From: Nitrospinaceae bacterium | GTDB taxonomy: Bacteria > Nitrospinota > Nitrospinia > Nitrospinales > VA-1 | Direction: 5' to 3' | Assembly (NCBI GenBank): GCA_016763735.1 | Contig: JAESTE010000022.1 | Span: forward strand, 1-6,225 | Length of the DNA: 6,225 nt | Part shown: positions 1 through 5,407 of the stretch, piece after piece | Layout: each line of letters opens with the position of its first letter | Numbering within the stretch: position 1 is the stretch's first letter | Position numbers and translations under genes: made by a program | The notes under the pieces: generated by a model | The model's input: only the letters and a program-made list of their open reading frames with translations | The model's database searches: none | Told to the model about the DNA's origin: nothing

Positions 1-2
1 AT

Positions 3-542
3 TTTCCTGTTGTGATCGGACAAAAAGACCATGTGGAAGTTAAAGGCATCGTTGGCGATCTGGATGACTATCTGGTCATCAACAGTGAAGAAGATTTCTC
101 TAAAATTAAAAAGTCTGGAAACCGTAAACTGGGAATCGTCACCCAAACCACACAACAAAGAGATAAAGTAGAAGCCTTGGTTGAGAAAATTCGCACTCTT
201 GATTATGTGGATGAGGTATCATTTGTAAATACCATCTGCCAGCCTACCCATGATCGGCAAGTAGCGGTACATGAATTAGCAGATCAGGTAGATCTTATGA
301 TTGTCATTGGAGGTTACAACTCATCCAATACCAAGAAGCTGGTTCATGTTTGTGGTGAAAAGGGAATAGAGGCCCATCACATCGAATCATTTGACCAGTT
401 GGATAAAAGCTGGTTCGTTAGCAAACAACATGTGGGAATAACGGCTGGCACAAGTACCCCCGAAAATGTCATCAATGAAGTGCATACAAAAATTCTGGAA
501 ATTGCCGAAGAAGTAGAAGGCCAGGTTTCACTCACTTCTTGA
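3..542 (+). CDS. ispH: 4-hydroxy-3-methylbut-2-enyl diphosphate reductase (IspH/LytB), 5'-truncated
   Basis: IspH catalyses the last step of the MEP pathway in the cytoplasm, reducing HMBPP to IPP and DMAPP with a [4Fe-4S] cluster. The frame is open from the left edge (it reads FPVVIGQKDHVEVKG), so the GTG at 12 is an internal valine and the true start lies upstream. Visible signatures are TQTT, NTICQPTHDRQ with the third cluster cysteine at codon 237-239 (equivalent to E. coli Cys197), GGYNSSNTKKL with the substrate-binding Ser and Asn at 321-329, and AGTSTP with its Ser at 453-455. The two N-terminal cluster cysteines must lie outside the window. The C-terminus is short: it lacks the roughly 40-residue tail of the E. 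coli enzyme, as many non-enterobacterial homologues do. A 98-nt gap separates it from the isoprenoid synthase downstream. Family assignment is very secure. Confidence 0.96.
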   Translation, partial: FPVVIGQKDHVEVKGIVGDLDDYLVINSEEDFSKIKKSGNRKLGIVTQTTQQRDKVEALVEKIRTLDYVDEVSFVNTICQPTHDRQVAVHELADQVDLMIVIGGYNSSNTKKLVHVCGEKGIEAHHIESFDQLDKSWFVSKQHVGITAGTSTPENVINEVHTKILEIAEEVEGQVSLTS

Positions 543-563
543 AAAAATTCAATAATAAATGCC

Positions 564-600
564 CGACCCACAAGCAGGCAGGTTTCCCAAATATTCTATT
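564..600. repeat. possible degraded copy of the 5269-5340 palindromic repeat
   Basis: This stretch starts 22 nt after the ispH stop. It shares an ordered set of blocks with the intergenic repeat at 5269: CGACC (564-568), CAAGC (571-575), GGCAGG (577-582; GGACAGG in the other copy) and a T..TCC block near 583-588, followed in both by AT-rich sequence. The stem is badly decayed and no T-tract follows, so it does not look like a good terminator. The similarity is by eye over about 25 bases and could be chance. The rest of 543-640 shows no convincing promoter: a TATAAG at 612 has no matching -35. Confidence 0.25.
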
Positions 601-640
601 CCCTCAACTCCTATAAGTGCAGAAACGAGCTGTATGTAAT

Positions 641-1747
641 ATGGACGATTGGACCTACTGCCAGCAAATTCTTCCCAAAGTCAGCAGAACCTTTGCTCTG
701 AACATCAAAACCTTGCAAGGGGAGCTGCATCGTAGCGTATTAATCGCATACCTGTTCTGTCGAACCGTTGACACCGTTGAAGATGCAGCGGAACTGGACC
801 CGAAAATTAAAATCAAATTACTTCTAGAGTTTTCACGTTTGATAGAAAATCGGGAATACCGTCTCGACCATATAGACTCATGGATAGATGATTGCGCCAC
901 CGTTGATGGCAGTACAAACGATTTGGACCTGCTAAGAAACATCAAATGCGTGTTCAATACTTTCGATTCGCTGAGAAATAATTACCAGGATCAGATCATT
1001 CCTGCTGTTTCAAAAATGGCAAAAGGAATGGCCCATTTTCAAAGCCGTTTTCAGTTTGGGGAAATCACACCCCTTGAAAATGAAGAAGACTTGGAAGAGT
1101 ATTGTTACTTTGTAGCCGGAGTCGTAGGCGAAATGTTGTGCGATCTCTTCCTTCAGAAACTGACCACGCTCCCTGAATCGGCCCGAAGGATAATGAAAGA
1201 AAATGCTGTTTCTTTTGGCCTCGGACTGCAAATGACGAATATATCAAAAGACGTAATAGCAGACCGTGAACGAGGATGGTCTTATATTCCGCAAAGCTTG
1301 ATCACCGCGAATGGCCTTACTGTTGATGAATTCCATTCTGGTAAATCGGTTGAAAAAAATCTGCAAATACTGGAAAAACTGCTTTGCAAAACCAACGGGC
1401 ATTTGCACGATGCGCTAAAGTTTACCCTCGCTATACCGAGAACCGAGTTGTCTTTGCGCCTGTTTTGCATTTGGCCTTTGTGGATGGCCATGAAAACCGT
1501 TGCAGCACTTCATAACAACCCGGCCTTGTTAAGCTCGAATGCTCCTGTTAAAATTACACGAAGTCAGGTAAAAAGAATTTTATTCACAACCCCTTTGATT
1601 GCGTGGTCCAATTTTATTCTTAAAACCTCATTTGATAATATTCTTAAGGGCTTTAAAAGCCATCCAGAATTCGACCTGCAAAGCTTGCATCAAAGATTGG
1701 CTAAAATTTCATTGGACAACGTTTCTCCTAACATTCAAACCACCTAG
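641..1747 (+). CDS. squalene/phytoene synthase family protein
   Basis: A trans-isoprenyl diphosphate synthase that joins two prenyl diphosphates head to head, giving squalene or a related C30 product, or phytoene. Both Mg-binding aspartate motifs are intact: DTVED at residues 44-48 within an AYLFCRTVDTVEDA block, and DVIAD at 204-208 within LGLQMTNISKDVIADRERG. The N-terminal YC..ILPKVSRTFALNI block is typical of the family. The protein has 368 residues, slightly longer than most bacterial members (about 280-350), with an extra C-terminal stretch containing a hydrophobic segment near residues 310-325. I chose ATG 641 because homologues begin close to the YC..IL motif; the GTG at 617 would add eight unrelated residues and has no ribosome site. 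Proximity to ispH fits isoprenoid synthesis. The product (squalene, dehydrosqualene or phytoene) cannot be told from sequence alone, and no hopanoid cyclase or carotenoid desaturase is in view. Confidence 0.9.
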   Translation: MDDWTYCQQILPKVSRTFALNIKTLQGELHRSVLIAYLFCRTVDTVEDAAELDPKIKIKLLLEFSRLIENREYRLDHIDSWIDDCATVDGSTNDLDLLRNIKCVFNTFDSLRNNYQDQIIPAVSKMAKGMAHFQSRFQFGEITPLENEEDLEEYCYFVAGVVGEMLCDLFLQKLTTLPESARRIMKENAVSFGLGLQMTNISKDVIADRERGWSYIPQSLITANGLTVDEFHSGKSVEKNLQILEKLLCKTNGHLHDALKFTLAIPRTELSLRLFCIWPLWMAMKTVAALHNNPALLSSNAPVKITRSQVKRILFTTPLIAWSNFILKTSFDNILKGFKSHPEFDLQSLHQRLAKISLDNVSPNIQTT

Positions 1748-1753
1748 GCTACT

Positions 1754-2221
1754 ATGTCTGTAAAAGAAAGATTCATTGATAATCAAGACGGTTCGGTATC
1801 CGATTCTAAAACCCAGCTGATGTGGATGAAAGAAGACGGTTGGCAAACACAAGAAAAATGGTTCACATGGGATGAAGCGTTGGATCTCGTTCATTACTTT
1901 AATGGTTTAAAGTTCTGTAGTTTTCAGGACTGGAGAATGCCTAACCACGAAGAAATCGTAACTATCTGCGGTGAAGAAGCAACCAATCAAGATAAATATG
2001 GAAAAGAGACTCACTTATTTCCGATTTTTCCTTCCGGCGGACAGGCTACAGAATGGCTAAAAGGGGAGTCTGGACAAGAGGGCACTTTGTTTGACTTTAA
2101 AAACAAAGAATTTCGTCCCTTATATAAAAGTAAGAGTGGTCGCATGACCGTTCGTTTGGTTCGGGGCGAGACGCTGGAAATGGAGCGGGCTGGCTCCAAA
2201 AATGAACCTCTTGACCTTTAA
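1754..2221 (+). CDS. DUF1566 (Lcl C-terminal-like) domain protein
   Basis: A 155-residue protein made almost entirely of one DUF1566/Lcl-C domain, a beta-rich fold related to formylglycine-generating-enzyme and C-type-lectin-like folds. The hallmarks appear in order: RFIDNQDGSVSD leading to LMW (Trp24), an alpha segment WDEALDLV (39-46), the signature DWRMP (59-63) followed by N-H-E-E-I, and the terminal VRLVRG strand (133-138). The conserved aromatic of the usual yWss segment is replaced by TEWLKGE. Many DUF1566 proteins are secreted or repeated, but this one has no signal peptide, so it is probably cytoplasmic. Only 6 nt separate it from the synthase upstream, which suggests co-transcription. 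The domain has no established enzymatic activity, so the role is unknown. The start is the only ATG near the domain edge; its ribosome site is weak (AGG at 1746-1748). Confidence 0.85.
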   Translation: MSVKERFIDNQDGSVSDSKTQLMWMKEDGWQTQEKWFTWDEALDLVHYFNGLKFCSFQDWRMPNHEEIVTICGEEATNQDKYGKETHLFPIFPSGGQATEWLKGESGQEGTLFDFKNKEFRPLYKSKSGRMTVRLVRGETLEMERAGSKNEPLDL

Positions 2222-2244
2222 CTCCATCTTATCCTAAACTTACT

Positions 2245-2250
2245 GGGGAG
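2245..2250 (+). promoter_or_regulatory. Shine-Dalgarno that selects the TTG start at 2257
   Basis: GGGGAG lies immediately before one TTG (2251) and 6 nt before a second in-frame TTG (2257). Standard spacing favours the second, which removes the leading Met-Ser from the longest reading of the frame. Confidence 0.6.
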
Positions 2251-2256
2251 TTGAGC

Positions 2257-2703
2257 TTGAATAAAAAACGTCTTACCACAATCGCAGGAGGGCTCTGGTG
2301 CATCATAGGCTTTTTCCTTGTTGTCCGCGGATTCGGTTTGTACCAACTCGCAGAAATGGAACAACATGCCACAGAAATAGCGATCACTATCTCCGGAATC
2401 ATTGCAGGCTTGATCGGTCTGGTTAAAGGAAAATTTGTTCTGAGTAAAACAGCCCGCCGAAATAAAACCCGCATTCACAACCTGGAAGACCCCGTAAGCC
2501 TGCATGATATTTTCTCCAAACCTTTTTATTTTTTGATCCCAATGATGATGGGACTCGGAATACTGCTTCGGTCTTTTAACGAACACCTTGGCGGTTATAT
2601 AGTGGTCGCCGCTATTTATTGCGGCGTAGGCATGGCATTAATTGTATCCAGCCGGATTTACTGGTTTTCGGATGCTGAAATTCTCGAATCGAAAAACCCA
2701 TAA
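2257..2703 (+). CDS. four-helix integral membrane protein, function unknown
   Basis: I do not recognise a named family. The 148-residue product has four likely membrane helices at about residues 8-28, 41-58, 88-106 and 113-132. A strongly basic loop (KGKFVLSKTARRNKTR, about 58-73) and a basic N-terminus (MNKKR) imply that both termini and the central loop face the cytoplasm. I prefer the TTG at 2257 over the TTG at 2251: the Shine-Dalgarno GGGGAG (2245-2250) directly abuts 2251 but is 6 nt from 2257, a normal spacing. No ATG lies near the N-terminus. It sits 35 nt after the DUF1566 gene and 15 nt before the next membrane-protein gene, so it is probably in the same transcript. There are no catalytic motifs or metal-binding clusters. 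That it is a real gene is fairly sure; the function is open. Confidence 0.75.
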   Translation: MNKKRLTTIAGGLWCIIGFFLVVRGFGLYQLAEMEQHATEIAITISGIIAGLIGLVKGKFVLSKTARRNKTRIHNLEDPVSLHDIFSKPFYFLIPMMMGLGILLRSFNEHLGGYIVVAAIYCGVGMALIVSSRIYWFSDAEILESKNP

Positions 2704-2718
2704 GAAACAAACCTGAAA

Positions 2719-3126
2719 ATGAAAAATTTTTTCCTTACTCTTCATATGATTTCAATGTGTCTGGTGATTGGCACCTTGTTCCTACAATCTCTCACCGTAG
2801 TTTTTCGACTGCGCCTGAAATCAGCTGAAGAAGCAAAAGGGCTGGAAAAGACTCAGTCTCGAATACACAAATTCATTTATTACCCAATACTCGGTGTCAC
2901 TCTGATATCCCGTATCGTTCTCGCCGTCAAAACCGGGGCCTTCTCAGAGGGGAAATGGCTTCACTGGAAAATAGGGCTCCTGATGATCCTGATTGCGTTA
3001 GGTGTTCAAAATGGGAAACAGATTAAAGAAGCTGTTCTTCCAAAAAAATATGCGATGATGGTTCATATTGCTATTTTCATCGTAGGTGCCTGTATGATTT
3101 ATCTAGCCACCATCAAACCCTTTTAA
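2719..3126 (+). CDS. small four-helix membrane protein, CopD/HemJ-like
   Basis: A 135-residue integral membrane protein with helices at about 5-28, 52-70, 82-97 and 113-131. Histidines sit at or near helix ends: H9 in LHMISMCLVIG, H50 in SRIHKF, H82 in WLHWKIGL, and H116 in MVHIAIF. A helix-borne histidine followed by small residues, and an H-W-K-I-G-L start to helix three, recall the CopD/DUF2269/HemJ-type four-helix proteins, some of which bind heme or copper. This is resemblance of pattern rather than a secure family match. The upstream ribosome site is weak. The stop codon TAA overlaps the ATG of the next small frame by one base (TAATG), which suggests translational coupling. It follows another four-helix gene after 15 nt, so the pair may form a membrane complex; that is inference. 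Confidence 0.75.
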   Translation: MKNFFLTLHMISMCLVIGTLFLQSLTVVFRLRLKSAEEAKGLEKTQSRIHKFIYYPILGVTLISRIVLAVKTGAFSEGKWLHWKIGLLMILIALGVQNGKQIKEAVLPKKYAMMVHIAIFIVGACMIYLATIKPF

Positions 3127-3248
3127 TGGACATCCTGTTCACACTTGTTGCCAGTGTTGTTTTGATCATCGGCTTTCTCGTCGTCTGCCGCGTTGTTGAT
3201 GAAGAGGAAGATGAAGAAGAATCTGAAAATGGCACCGATAGCCCCTGA
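3126..3248 (+). CDS. 40-residue membrane microprotein with acidic tail
   Basis: A short frame opening at an ATG that shares one base with the preceding stop (TAATG) and closing at TGA 3246-3248. The predicted product begins MDILFTLVASVVLIIGFLVV, a single hydrophobic helix (about residues 3-20). It is followed by C-R and a very acidic cytosolic or periplasmic tail with D-E-E-E-D-E-E-E at 25-32, ending in NGTDSP. The layout of one helix plus a charged tail, and the coupled start, are typical of real membrane microproteins. The frame also fills what would otherwise be a gap of about 100 nt in a tight operon. It overlaps the glycosylase start by about 20 nt. Its acidic codons (GAA, GAG, GAT) form a purine-rich run that may double as ribosome-binding sequence for that gene. 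Function is unknown; a regulator or partner of the upstream membrane protein is possible. Conservation is untested. Confidence 0.55.
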   Translation: MDILFTLVASVVLIIGFLVVCRVVDEEEDEEESENGTDSP

Positions 3249-3858
3249 GCAAGCGCGTAAAAAATTTAAGCTCTTAGAAAAACAAGCAGCAGGATGTCGC
3301 CTTTGCCCTGCTCTCGCTGACCAACCCGCAATATTAAGTTCTGCCAACGGCAACCTGAATGCAAAAATCGTTTTCGTAGCTGAAGCCCCCGGTCGTTTTG
3401 GCGCAGGCCGTACCGGAATCCCATTTCATGGCGACAAGTCGGGAGATAATTTCGAAACACTTTTGAAGCATATTGGCCTGACCCGCGCTGAGGTGTTTAT
3501 CACCAATGCCGCGTTGTGCAATCCTCTGGAAAATGGAAATAACCGACGACCCAAAACGAGTGAAATTAAAAACTGCTCACCATTTTTAAAAGAAACTCTC
3601 GACCTTATTAGTCCACAAGTAGTCGTAACACTTGGTTCCGTAGGCCTACAGGCACTCAGCCTCATTTTAGAAACCCGGTATCAACTCAAAGAGAATGTTG
3701 CCCAACCGCTCACCACGCCGAACTTCATCTTGTTCCCCCTGTATCACCCCAGCCCCCGTGTTACCAATTGGATGCGCCCGCTTGCCCAACAAAAAAAAGA
3801 CTTCAAAAAGATCCTGCGGAATATCTCAACTGGTAAAAGGTCAATACCCAACAAGTAA
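3229..3858 (+). CDS. uracil-DNA glycosylase superfamily protein, [4Fe-4S] type (family 4/5-like)
   Basis: Predicted base-excision-repair enzyme that removes uracil, or another deaminated base, from DNA. In the 209-residue reading, four cysteines match the iron-sulfur cluster of family 4 and 5 enzymes: C23 and C26 (GCRLCPAL), C97 (NAALCNP) and C116 (EIKNCSPFL). Motif A is VAEAPGRFGAGRTGIPFHGD (residues 50-69), followed by KSGDNFETLL. The GNNRRPKTSEI block (103-113), VVVTLGSVGLQAL (131-143) and LYHPSPR (171-177) complete the fold. Motif A lacks the usual family 4 polar pair after APG and carries a family 5-like RTG-PF-GD-SG, so substrate range may differ from canonical UDG. Start choice is uncertain: ATG 3229 has GAAGAAG about 8 nt upstream, while ATG 3211, ATG 3199 and TTG 3193 extend it with a lysine-rich leader. 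It is the last gene of the run and overlaps the microprotein. Confidence 0.88.
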   Translation: MAPIAPEQARKKFKLLEKQAAGCRLCPALADQPAILSSANGNLNAKIVFVAEAPGRFGAGRTGIPFHGDKSGDNFETLLKHIGLTRAEVFITNAALCNPLENGNNRRPKTSEIKNCSPFLKETLDLISPQVVVTLGSVGLQALSLILETRYQLKENVAQPLTTPNFILFPLYHPSPRVTNWMRPLAQQKKDFKKILRNISTGKRSIPNK

Positions 3859-3949
3859 AATAAATTAGATTCTGGAAGAAGCCTGTTTATAAAATCTTTT
3901 AGCCATTTTTTACCTATAACAGCCTGAGCTATTTTCTCCCCGTAGAGGG

Positions 3950-3978
3950 TTGACAAAGGGATCGAAGAATTTTATATA
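3950..3978 (+). promoter_or_regulatory. sigma-70-type promoter for the 4004-5267 gene pair
   Basis: A perfect -35 hexamer TTGACA (3950-3955) is followed after 17 bp by TATATA (3973-3978), which keeps the first four bases of TATAAT. Transcription would begin near 3985, leaving a leader of under 20 nt that holds the ribosome site. The alternating TA tract continues to 3986, so the exact -10 could shift by 1-2 bases. No clear terminator hairpin separates it from the glycosylase gene; 3859-3949 is AT-rich and otherwise shows nothing I can support. Confidence 0.65.
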
Positions 3979-3991
3979 TCTATATAGGAAC

Positions 3992-4000
3992 AGGAGGTGA
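3992..4000 (+). promoter_or_regulatory. near-ideal Shine-Dalgarno
   Basis: AGGAGGTGA is complementary over nine bases to the 3' end of 16S rRNA, with GGAGG ending 6 nt before ATG 4004. It is by far the strongest ribosome site in the window and fixes the start of the next gene. Confidence 0.85.
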
Positions 4001-4003
4001 ACC

Positions 4004-4309
4004 ATGTATTACAACAATAATTTTCCTGACAGCTTTTTTGCAAGAGGACATCGTACCCTCACTTTGGGGACCATTATTCTAGGTGGCTTGTTATTTCTTC
4101 TCGCGATTATGATTTTTGCGTACCCGGCATTGATCGCTTACTTCATTGCAGCAGTGATTCTGTTCGCGGGCTTGTCTGTTCTTGCTATCGGCTGGAAACT
4201 TTGGCGATTTCGAAATGAAATCACAAAACTAGATAAAATTGAGGATGATTCTTTTCACTACAAATCACCCAGAACCAGCAAAACCCATTTCACCTATTTC
4301 AGGTGGTAA
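4004..4309 (+). CDS. small two-helix membrane protein, function unknown
   Basis: I do not recognise a named family. The 101-residue product has a polar, Asn/Tyr-rich start (MYYNNNF), then two membrane helices at about residues 18-38 and 43-64 separated by a tight turn containing Pro41. A basic segment (W-K-L-W-R-F-R, 64-70) and a polar C-terminal tail end in an aromatic FTYFRW. By the positive-inside rule both ends face the cytoplasm. The helical hairpin with a basic exit resembles small envelope-stress or DUF308/HdeD-like membrane proteins, but this is only general similarity. It has its own promoter and an unusually strong ribosome site, so it is probably well expressed. It lies 10 nt before the aldo/keto reductase gene and is likely co-transcribed with it. 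Confidence 0.75.
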   Translation: MYYNNNFPDSFFARGHRTLTLGTIILGGLLFLLAIMIFAYPALIAYFIAAVILFAGLSVLAIGWKLWRFRNEITKLDKIEDDSFHYKSPRTSKTHFTYFRW

Positions 4310-4319
4310 GGAATAAGGA

Positions 4320-5267
4320 ATGAAGTACAGTCGCATTGAAGGCATCGAAAAAGACTGGAGCCGAATCACCTTGGGTTGCTGGCAAATTGCTCCCAGCGAT
4401 GGATGGGGAGATATTTGTACGGGAAAAGACGCAGAAAAAGTAGTGCGTGCAGCACTTGATCAGGGGATCACCGCATTCGACACCGCAGAAGGTTACGGAG
4501 ATGGGGAATCGGAACGCCGTCTCGGCAAAGCATTAGGGTTACAAAAAGATTCGGCAATCATCATTTCAAAAATCTGGCCCGAAGCCAGTCAAACACTCAA
4601 AGACTATCAGAAAGCTCTCGATGATTCCCTCAAAGCTTTGGGCAGAGATTATGTTGACCTCTACCTGATCCACTGGCCGGGAAATTTTTTTAACAATCCC
4701 GAAAAAAGTACCCTCCTCACCGAGCATATGCTGGCTCTCAAGCAAAGCGGCAAAGCATCTACCATCGGGATTTCTAATTTTAAAGCCGGTGACATCAAAC
4801 TACTTGGCAACAACGCCAAAAAATTCTCCCTCAACGAAGTACCTTACAGCTTGCTGGATCGTGGTTATGAAGGAGAAACATTATCCCTTTGCAAACATAA
4901 CAACATGCAGTACATGGCCTTTTCGCCAACCGCACAGGGGCTTCTTGCCCGACCCATGAAAACAGAAGATCTTGAAATGCCAACGCGAAAAATGAACTCC
5001 CTTTTCCAACCTTCCACCTTTGCAAAAGCAAAAGAAGTTTGGGAAACTGTTCGCATCATCGCCAACGAGTTGGGCTGTAATCCTATTGAGGTTGCCGTTG
5101 CCTGGGTTCTCAAACAAGAAAATATTTTCACAGCCATTGTTGGCTCGCGAAAACCTGAGCAGGTAGAAGAGTTTGCCCCGGCAGGTGATCTGGAGTTGAG
5201 CCAGGAACACCTGGCCCGTTTAACCGAAGCCAGTAACGCTTTTTCCGCTGTGAAAGTTCGTGATTGA
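4320..5267 (+). CDS. NADP(H)-dependent aldo/keto reductase
   Basis: A 315-residue (alpha/beta)8-barrel oxidoreductase expected to reduce aldehydes or ketones with NADPH in the cytoplasm. The catalytic tetrad is complete: Asp54 (FDTAE), Tyr59 (EGYGDGESERRLG), Lys84 (IISKIWPE) and His118 (LYLIHWPG). Other family landmarks are IGISNF, the AFSPTAQGLL strand, and the C-terminal cofactor motif GSRKPEQVEE, in which Gly275, Arg277, Gln281 and Glu284 correspond to the G-x-R-x-x-x-Q-x-x-E pattern that contacts the adenosine 2'-phosphate. Length is normal for the bacterial group. A Shine-Dalgarno AAGGA (4308-4312) overlaps the stop of the upstream membrane-protein gene and lies 7 nt before the ATG, which supports an operon. 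The physiological substrate is unknown; detoxification of reactive carbonyls is a common role in this family. Family assignment is secure. Confidence 0.93.
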   Translation: MKYSRIEGIEKDWSRITLGCWQIAPSDGWGDICTGKDAEKVVRAALDQGITAFDTAEGYGDGESERRLGKALGLQKDSAIIISKIWPEASQTLKDYQKALDDSLKALGRDYVDLYLIHWPGNFFNNPEKSTLLTEHMLALKQSGKASTIGISNFKAGDIKLLGNNAKKFSLNEVPYSLLDRGYEGETLSLCKHNNMQYMAFSPTAQGLLARPMKTEDLEMPTRKMNSLFQPSTFAKAKEVWETVRIIANELGCNPIEVAVAWVLKQENIFTAIVGSRKPEQVEEFAPAGDLELSQEHLARLTEASNAFSAVKVRD

Positions 5268-5268
5268 A

Positions 5269-5340
5269 CGACCTCGCCGCAAGCGGACAGGGTATCCGAC
5301 AAAGAATTTTATTTAAAACGCGGGGCGAGCTACGGGGAAT
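5269..5340. repeat. GC-rich palindromic element (degraded REP-like, two half-units)
   Basis: Directly after the reductase stop there is a GC-rich palindrome (CCGC-AA-GCGG, 5277-5286), then an AT-rich spacer (AAAGAATTTTATTTAAAA), then a second GC-rich block (CGCGGGGCGAGCTACGGGG, 5320-5337). CTCGCC (5273-5278) and GGCGAG (5324-5329) form an outer inverted repeat around the spacer. On the minus strand the blocks read like decayed versions of a CCCCG..GCTTGC..CGGGG palindrome, the style of REP/BIME repeats. It might also act as an RNA stem-loop at the end of the reductase transcript, but no U-tract follows. Repeat status cannot be proven from one window. Confidence 0.4.
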
Positions 5341-5356
5341 AAAACCCACTTGTGGG
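5338..5356 (-). terminator. weak hairpin, terminator-like only on the minus strand
   Basis: CCCAC-TT-GTGGG (5345-5356) is a perfect short stem. Read on the minus strand it is followed by TTTTATT, giving a minimal intrinsic-terminator shape. No minus-strand gene feeds into it, and on the plus strand the downstream sequence (ATTGAAAATTTC) is a poor U-tract. It is therefore more likely part of the adjacent palindromic region than a working terminator. Confidence 0.25.
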
Positions 5357-5407
5357 ATTGAAAATTTCTTCCTTCCTCTCTTCTCCATAAACCCTTATTA
5401 TTGAACC

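Noticed and set aside
617..640. GTG start giving eight extra residues on the isoprenoid synthase
   Set aside because: There is no Shine-Dalgarno before 617, and family members begin near the YC..IL motif that directly follows ATG 641.
2218..2586. 122-codon minus-strand frame opposite the first four-helix gene
   Set aside because: It has no recognisable motif, and the plus-strand frame has a good ribosome site, helix pattern and operon spacing.
4865..5302. 145-codon minus-strand frame opposite the aldo/keto reductase
   Set aside because: It lies opposite a gene with a complete catalytic tetrad. Its translation is rich in Ser, Arg and Cys with no domain pattern, as expected for an antisense shadow.
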